DNA of 64,000 nucleotides from an uncultured Christensenella sp. (GTDB taxonomy: Bacteria; Bacillota; Clostridia; Christensenellales; Pumilibacteraceae): positions 280,223 to 344,222 of the forward strand of contig CAJUGC010000001.1 of the NCBI GenBank assembly GCA_910585955.1. The letters are read 5' to 3'. The translations under genes were made by a program, and so were the position numbers. Under the pieces are notes generated by a model that saw only the letters and a list, made by a program, of their open reading frames with translations, was not told the origin of the DNA and made no database searches. Below are positions 62,079 through 64,000 of the stretch, in pieces. Position 1 is the stretch's first letter; every line of letters starts with the position of its first letter.

Positions 62079-63812
62079 ATGAAGAACTATTATAAAATAA
62101 TGGGACTTAAGTCCGGAGCTACGGAAAACGAAATAAAAAGCGCTTACAGATTGCTGGCAAAGCGCTTTCATCCCGACGTGAATCCGGGAAATGCGGCGGC
62201 GGCGGAAAAATTCGCCGCTCTCGGCGAAGCGTACGAAATCCTGTCGGATCCTTCTAAGCGTGCCGACTACGACAGACAGATAGCAATGGAAAGGCAACAA
62301 GCTCAAGCCGCGCAACAACAAGCCGCGCAGCAACAAGCCGCGCAAGCTGCGGCGCAACAGGCGGCGGCGCAAGCCGCGGCGGCTCGCGCGGCGTACGGTT
62401 ACGCGAGACAACAGCAGGCGGCGTACGCCCGGCAGAGCGCGCAAAACGCCGAACAGATTAACAGGCAGATCTTTCAGCAGCAGCAGATTCAGATCCAGCA
62501 GTTGCTTGCAAAAGCGGAAGAGGCGCGGCACGACGGTTTTATCAAAGGGCAAGCCGCAGGCTACAACGAGGCGCGCTTGAAGTTTGCGCCCGAAATCGAA
62601 CATCTTAAGTCCGAGCTTGATGCGGCGACGAGCAGAGAAGCCGATTATGCGGCGGCGGTAGATAGGTATCGAAAGAGATTGGAGGTTGCGGAATCCGAAC
62701 TTAAGAGTATCAAATCGAGAAAAGAAGAGAGGGAAGCTCAACTCACTGCCAAACTCGAAAAAGCTCTCGGAGATGCGGATAAGTTGAAAAAAGAGCAGTC
62801 GGTCAAGGTCAAAAACGCCGAAAGTGCGCAAAAGAAAATAGATAAGCTCGAAGCTCAACTTGACGAACTGAAGAGAGAAAACTCGGCTTTTCGTTCGCGC
62901 GTAGCCTCACTCGAGAGCGAAAACGGAGAGCTTACGAGCAAACTGTTCAAAAAGGATACGGCTCTTACCGACCTAAAACTCGAAAATAACAAACTGAGCG
63001 GAGAAAAAGTTTTCTTTGAAAGCGAGTACGCAAAAGCGAAAGCCGAGATCGAGGAAAAAGAACAGGCGATCGAACTGTTGAATCAGACAGTCGCGCAATG
63101 GGAGGATTTTTCCGCGTCGCTCGATACGGCGGAGGCAATGAAGACGCTTAAAAGCGGCTGGGACAAACAACTGCGCGATCTCAAAAAGAAACTTAAAGAA
63201 ACCCACTACGGTACGCTCGGAGTGCTTTATATCGCTTCGACCGAGGAAATCAAAGACGCGTTTAAGAAGCTTGTCAAGAAGTTTACGAAGAAAGCCGAAA
63301 CAGACAAGTCGTTCGAGGCAAAGCTTTTTACCGTGAACGAGGCGGCGAAGGTTTTGACAGACGAAGAGAAGAGAAAAGCGTATAACGCCGAGATCGGCGT
63401 AAGCGACGAGGAAATAGCGGAGTTTGCCGAAAGCAAGCGCAAGCATGACGAAGCCATGTCTCAGCTCGAACGAGAAGCGGGAGAACAGGAGTTTTGGGCG
63501 TATGTCGAAGAGCTTATGTACAATGCGCAAACGGGCGACGCGGAAAGTCAGAACACGCTCGGAGAGATGTACTTCGACGGAGAAGAGCTCGACCGAGACC
63601 CCGAACAGGCGGTATATTGGTTCAAGGAGGCGGCAAAGTCCAAGCACGCCGAAGCTTTTTGCAATCTCGGAATATGTTTTCTTACGGGCGACGGAGTGGA
63701 CGCGGATATAGAAAAAGGCAAGGGATTCGTAAAGCAGGCGGCAAAGCTCGGAAGCGCCCGCGCAGAGGAGATAGTTAACGCCGATTTTTCCGTCGATTAC
63801 TTTGAGGATTGA
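62079..63812 (+). CDS. J-domain / coiled-coil / second J-like / Sel1-repeat fusion (577 aa)
   Basis: N-terminal J domain (residues 1-68) has KRFHPDVNPGN, the HPD that stimulates DnaK. An Ala/Gln-rich linker (about 75-150) and a long coiled coil (about 185-365) follow. A second J-like domain (about 385-450, YGTLGVLYIASTEEIKDAF...VLTDEEKRKAYN) has FTKKAET where HPD should be, so it is probably inactive. Two Sel1 repeats (LGEMYFDGEELDRDPEQAVYWFKEAA and the next) end the protein. Ribosome site is weak. An organiser bringing DnaK to a complex is a plausible role. Confidence 0.88.
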   Translation: MKNYYKIMGLKSGATENEIKSAYRLLAKRFHPDVNPGNAAAAEKFAALGEAYEILSDPSKRADYDRQIAMERQQAQAAQQQAAQQQAAQAAAQQAAAQAAAARAAYGYARQQQAAYARQSAQNAEQINRQIFQQQQIQIQQLLAKAEEARHDGFIKGQAAGYNEARLKFAPEIEHLKSELDAATSREADYAAAVDRYRKRLEVAESELKSIKSRKEEREAQLTAKLEKALGDADKLKKEQSVKVKNAESAQKKIDKLEAQLDELKRENSAFRSRVASLESENGELTSKLFKKDTALTDLKLENNKLSGEKVFFESEYAKAKAEIEEKEQAIELLNQTVAQWEDFSASLDTAEAMKTLKSGWDKQLRDLKKKLKETHYGTLGVLYIASTEEIKDAFKKLVKKFTKKAETDKSFEAKLFTVNEAAKVLTDEEKRKAYNAEIGVSDEEIAEFAESKRKHDEAMSQLEREAGEQEFWAYVEELMYNAQTGDAESQNTLGEMYFDGEELDRDPEQAVYWFKEAAKSKHAEAFCNLGICFLTGDGVDADIEKGKGFVKQAAKLGSARAEEIVNADFSVDYFED

Positions 63813-63923
63813 CGGGGAATAAAGCGGTTTTCGATCAAAAAAAAAGGCGATTGAAATATCGCGGGCAAAAAAATCATATATCAAGCGAAAGGCAAAGCAA
63901 ATTCGATTGCGGCGGTAAAACCG

Positions 63924-63952
63924 TTGACTTTATCAAGGTATAAGTCTATAAT
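63924..63952 (+). promoter_or_regulatory. SigmaA promoter at the window end
   Basis: TTGACT, 17-bp spacer, TATAAT, 21 bp before the ATG at 63974. Between 63813 and 63923 I see no gene. Confidence 0.8.
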
Positions 63953-63973
63953 ATTTTACGAAGGAACGGTGTT

Positions 63974-64000
63974 ATGGAAAGCGCGCACGAAAAAAGGCAG
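63974..64000 (+). CDS. Start of a gene cut by the window end
   Basis: ATG with AAGGAA at 63961; only MESAHEKRQ is available. Family unknown. Confidence 0.55.

Overview
The window looks like the replication-origin region of a Gram-positive, endospore-lineage Clostridia chromosome (Firmicutes; an uncultured gut relative is my guess, not shown by the sequence). Support: spmA/spmB, DUF951, DUF1540, DegV, YitT and DUF975 families, a FASII operon with the four-subunit acetyl-CoA carboxylase, GHKL/LytTR signalling, PadR/HAAS/DUF4097 genes, strong Shine-Dalgarno sites and many near-consensus TTGACA-17-TATAAT promoters. Genes left of about 44 kb are mostly on the minus strand and genes right of about 54 kb mostly on the plus strand, as expected when replication diverges from between them. 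A DnaA-box cluster at 53.8-54.04 kb beside rsmG and four parS-like sites around parB (47.3-49.0 kb) mark the origin. dnaN lies 19 kb away; dnaA, recF, gyrB, parA and mnmG are not in the window.

Layout, left to right. 0-4.7 kb: pfkA and a five-gene minus-strand operon (SPFH protein, small helical protein, two ESCRT-III/Snf7-like coiled-coil proteins, divergent RelA/SpoT-domain protein), my leading candidate for an undescribed system. 4.7-11.3 kb: a possible structured leader RNA with a small unknown gene, a GH3-like protein without the usual catalytic residues, a flavodoxin-like protein, a Na+/Ca2+ exchanger and an acidic low-complexity protein. 11.3-16.8 kb: a domain-permuted, doubly membrane-anchored GH3 protein beside a LytTR/GHKL two-component system. 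16.9-27.3 kb: alkD-like and degV genes, then fabH-acpP-fabD-fabG-fabF-accB-accC-accD-accA read leftward, with large structured repeats in its gaps. 27.5-33.5 kb: a YitT protein and a four-gene cluster of two B12-type radical SAM enzymes and two GNAT/FemAB-like acyltransferases.

33.6-45.4 kb: repeats, dnaN, a PadR-HAAS-DUF4097 envelope operon, spmAB, a flavin reductase, degV, signal peptidase I, DUF951, an alpha/beta hydrolase lacking its nucleophile, and a PflA-type radical SAM protein. 45.4-54.9 kb: a strongly AT-rich stretch with a 2.5-kb gene desert, parS/parB, tandem tRNA-Pro genes, a flavodiiron protein, a CDF transporter, rsmG, the putative oriC and membrane proteins. 55.9-64 kb: mnmE, smpB, a C_GCAxxG_C_C redox protein, an ankyrin-like protein, lysA, a DUF1540 gene with a sigmaF/G-like promoter, an HD-domain dNTPase and a J-domain/coiled-coil/Sel1 fusion.

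Shared themes: structured 3' elements abut the stop codons of pfkA, the RelA-like gene, fabF, fabG, acpP, dnaN and one acyltransferase gene, all in the sense orientation of the gene. Three genes (rsmG, the membrane gene across oriC, the alpha/beta hydrolase) have promoters so close to the ATG that their mRNAs should be leaderless. Functions are assigned by reading motifs; no database search was possible.
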